This document shows positions 63,853 to 64,000 of a stretch of 64,000 nt of DNA, one piece after another. The DNA comes from CBDCVN01 sp965223585 (GTDB lineage: Bacteria > Deinococcota > Deinococci > Deinococcales > Trueperaceae). The notes beneath the pieces were generated by a model. It saw nothing but the letters and a program-made list of their open reading frames with translations. It searched no databases and was not told the DNA's origin. Where the stretch lies: the NCBI GenBank assembly GCA_965223585.1, contig CBDCWW010000012.1, positions 1-64,000 on the forward strand, given 5' to 3'. How positions within the stretch are numbered: position 1 is the stretch's first letter; each line of letters begins with the position of its first letter. The translations under genes were made by a program, and so were the position numbers.

Positions 63853-64000
63853 TCACTCTTTTGCCCAAACCTTGAACAGATCTAAGTTGGCATCATCCCA
63901 ACCTCTTTCCACTCTAGCTTCTTTGAGAGCTTCTTCAGATGTCTGGGCACTAGCTTGACCAAAAACTCCCAAATATTTTTGCAGAGTTTCACTTACATCA
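63853..64000 (-). CDS. C-terminal part of an unknown small protein, 5' end outside window
   Basis: About 49 residues remain, ending at a TGA (63855-63853). They read like a soluble helical protein with two clusters, EEALKEARVERGWDD and LDLFKVWAKE. The stop lies 20 bases before the purD start, so it may head the purD-purM operon. Family not recognised from this fragment. Confidence 0.5.
   Translation of the reverse strand, partial: DVSETLQKYLGVFGQASAQTSEEALKEARVERGWDDANLDLFKVWAKE

Overview
The window is a low-GC bacterial chromosome segment (about 38% GC by eye, not computed). Several gene families point to a Deinococcota-like lineage: a LysK-type [LysW]-amino acid hydrolase, a Thermus/Deinococcus-style IspG and HflX, futalosine-route menaquinone genes, a SARP/BTAD-TPR regulator, and several genes whose -10 box sits 6-8 nt before the start codon, the leaderless arrangement known from Deinococcus. 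The low GC and an lpxC gene are unusual for cultured members of that phylum, so the placement is an inference at moderate confidence.

Layout. 0-8.5 kb: the tail of an acidic protein, a frameshifted purH, a phosphoribosyltransferase-like protein, a BTAD/TPR regulator, pdxH and hflX. 8.5-18 kb is the accessory part: two copies of a small unknown gene with shared upstream DNA, the second split by an ISAzo13-type element; a GGDEF protein; two tandem histidine kinases, both carrying frameshifts, followed by an intact OmpR-type regulator; a third kinase facing them; and a complete IS5-family element. 18-30 kb: a LiaS/NarX-type kinase, a PAS-GAF-GGDEF protein, lysK, a Bax inhibitor-1 protein, an FG-GAP lipoprotein, a trypsin-like protease with a small beta-sandwich protein and lpxC, a LysM-M23 endopeptidase, and rho. 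31-44 kb: a 3650-residue modular surface lipoprotein (lectin-like, PKD, M23, VWD, Ig-like and RCC1 modules) and a truncated gene sharing one of its modules. 44-54.5 kb: DUF2339 and DUF3500 proteins, ispG, mqnE-mqnA, a parS site, and two ABC permeases. 54.7-64 kb: a DUF4377/META protein, three M16 peptidase-family genes (two catalytic, one without the zinc motif), nuoA, and the purD-purM pair.

Functional links. purH, purM and purD belong to purine synthesis but lie at opposite ends. mqnA and mqnE catalyse the first steps of futalosine menaquinone synthesis, and nuoA supplies a subunit of the complex I that would use menaquinone. lpxC and the M23/LysM protein serve the cell envelope. The M16 trio looks like a secreted peptidase system with a catalytic and a non-catalytic partner.

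The most unusual signal is genome-scale. The palindrome CTCGAG, often extended to GCTCGAGC, occurs about 62 times by hand count, roughly eight times the number expected from base composition. It is absent from both IS elements and scarce in the giant lipoprotein gene, which resembles the highly iterated palindromes of cyanobacteria.
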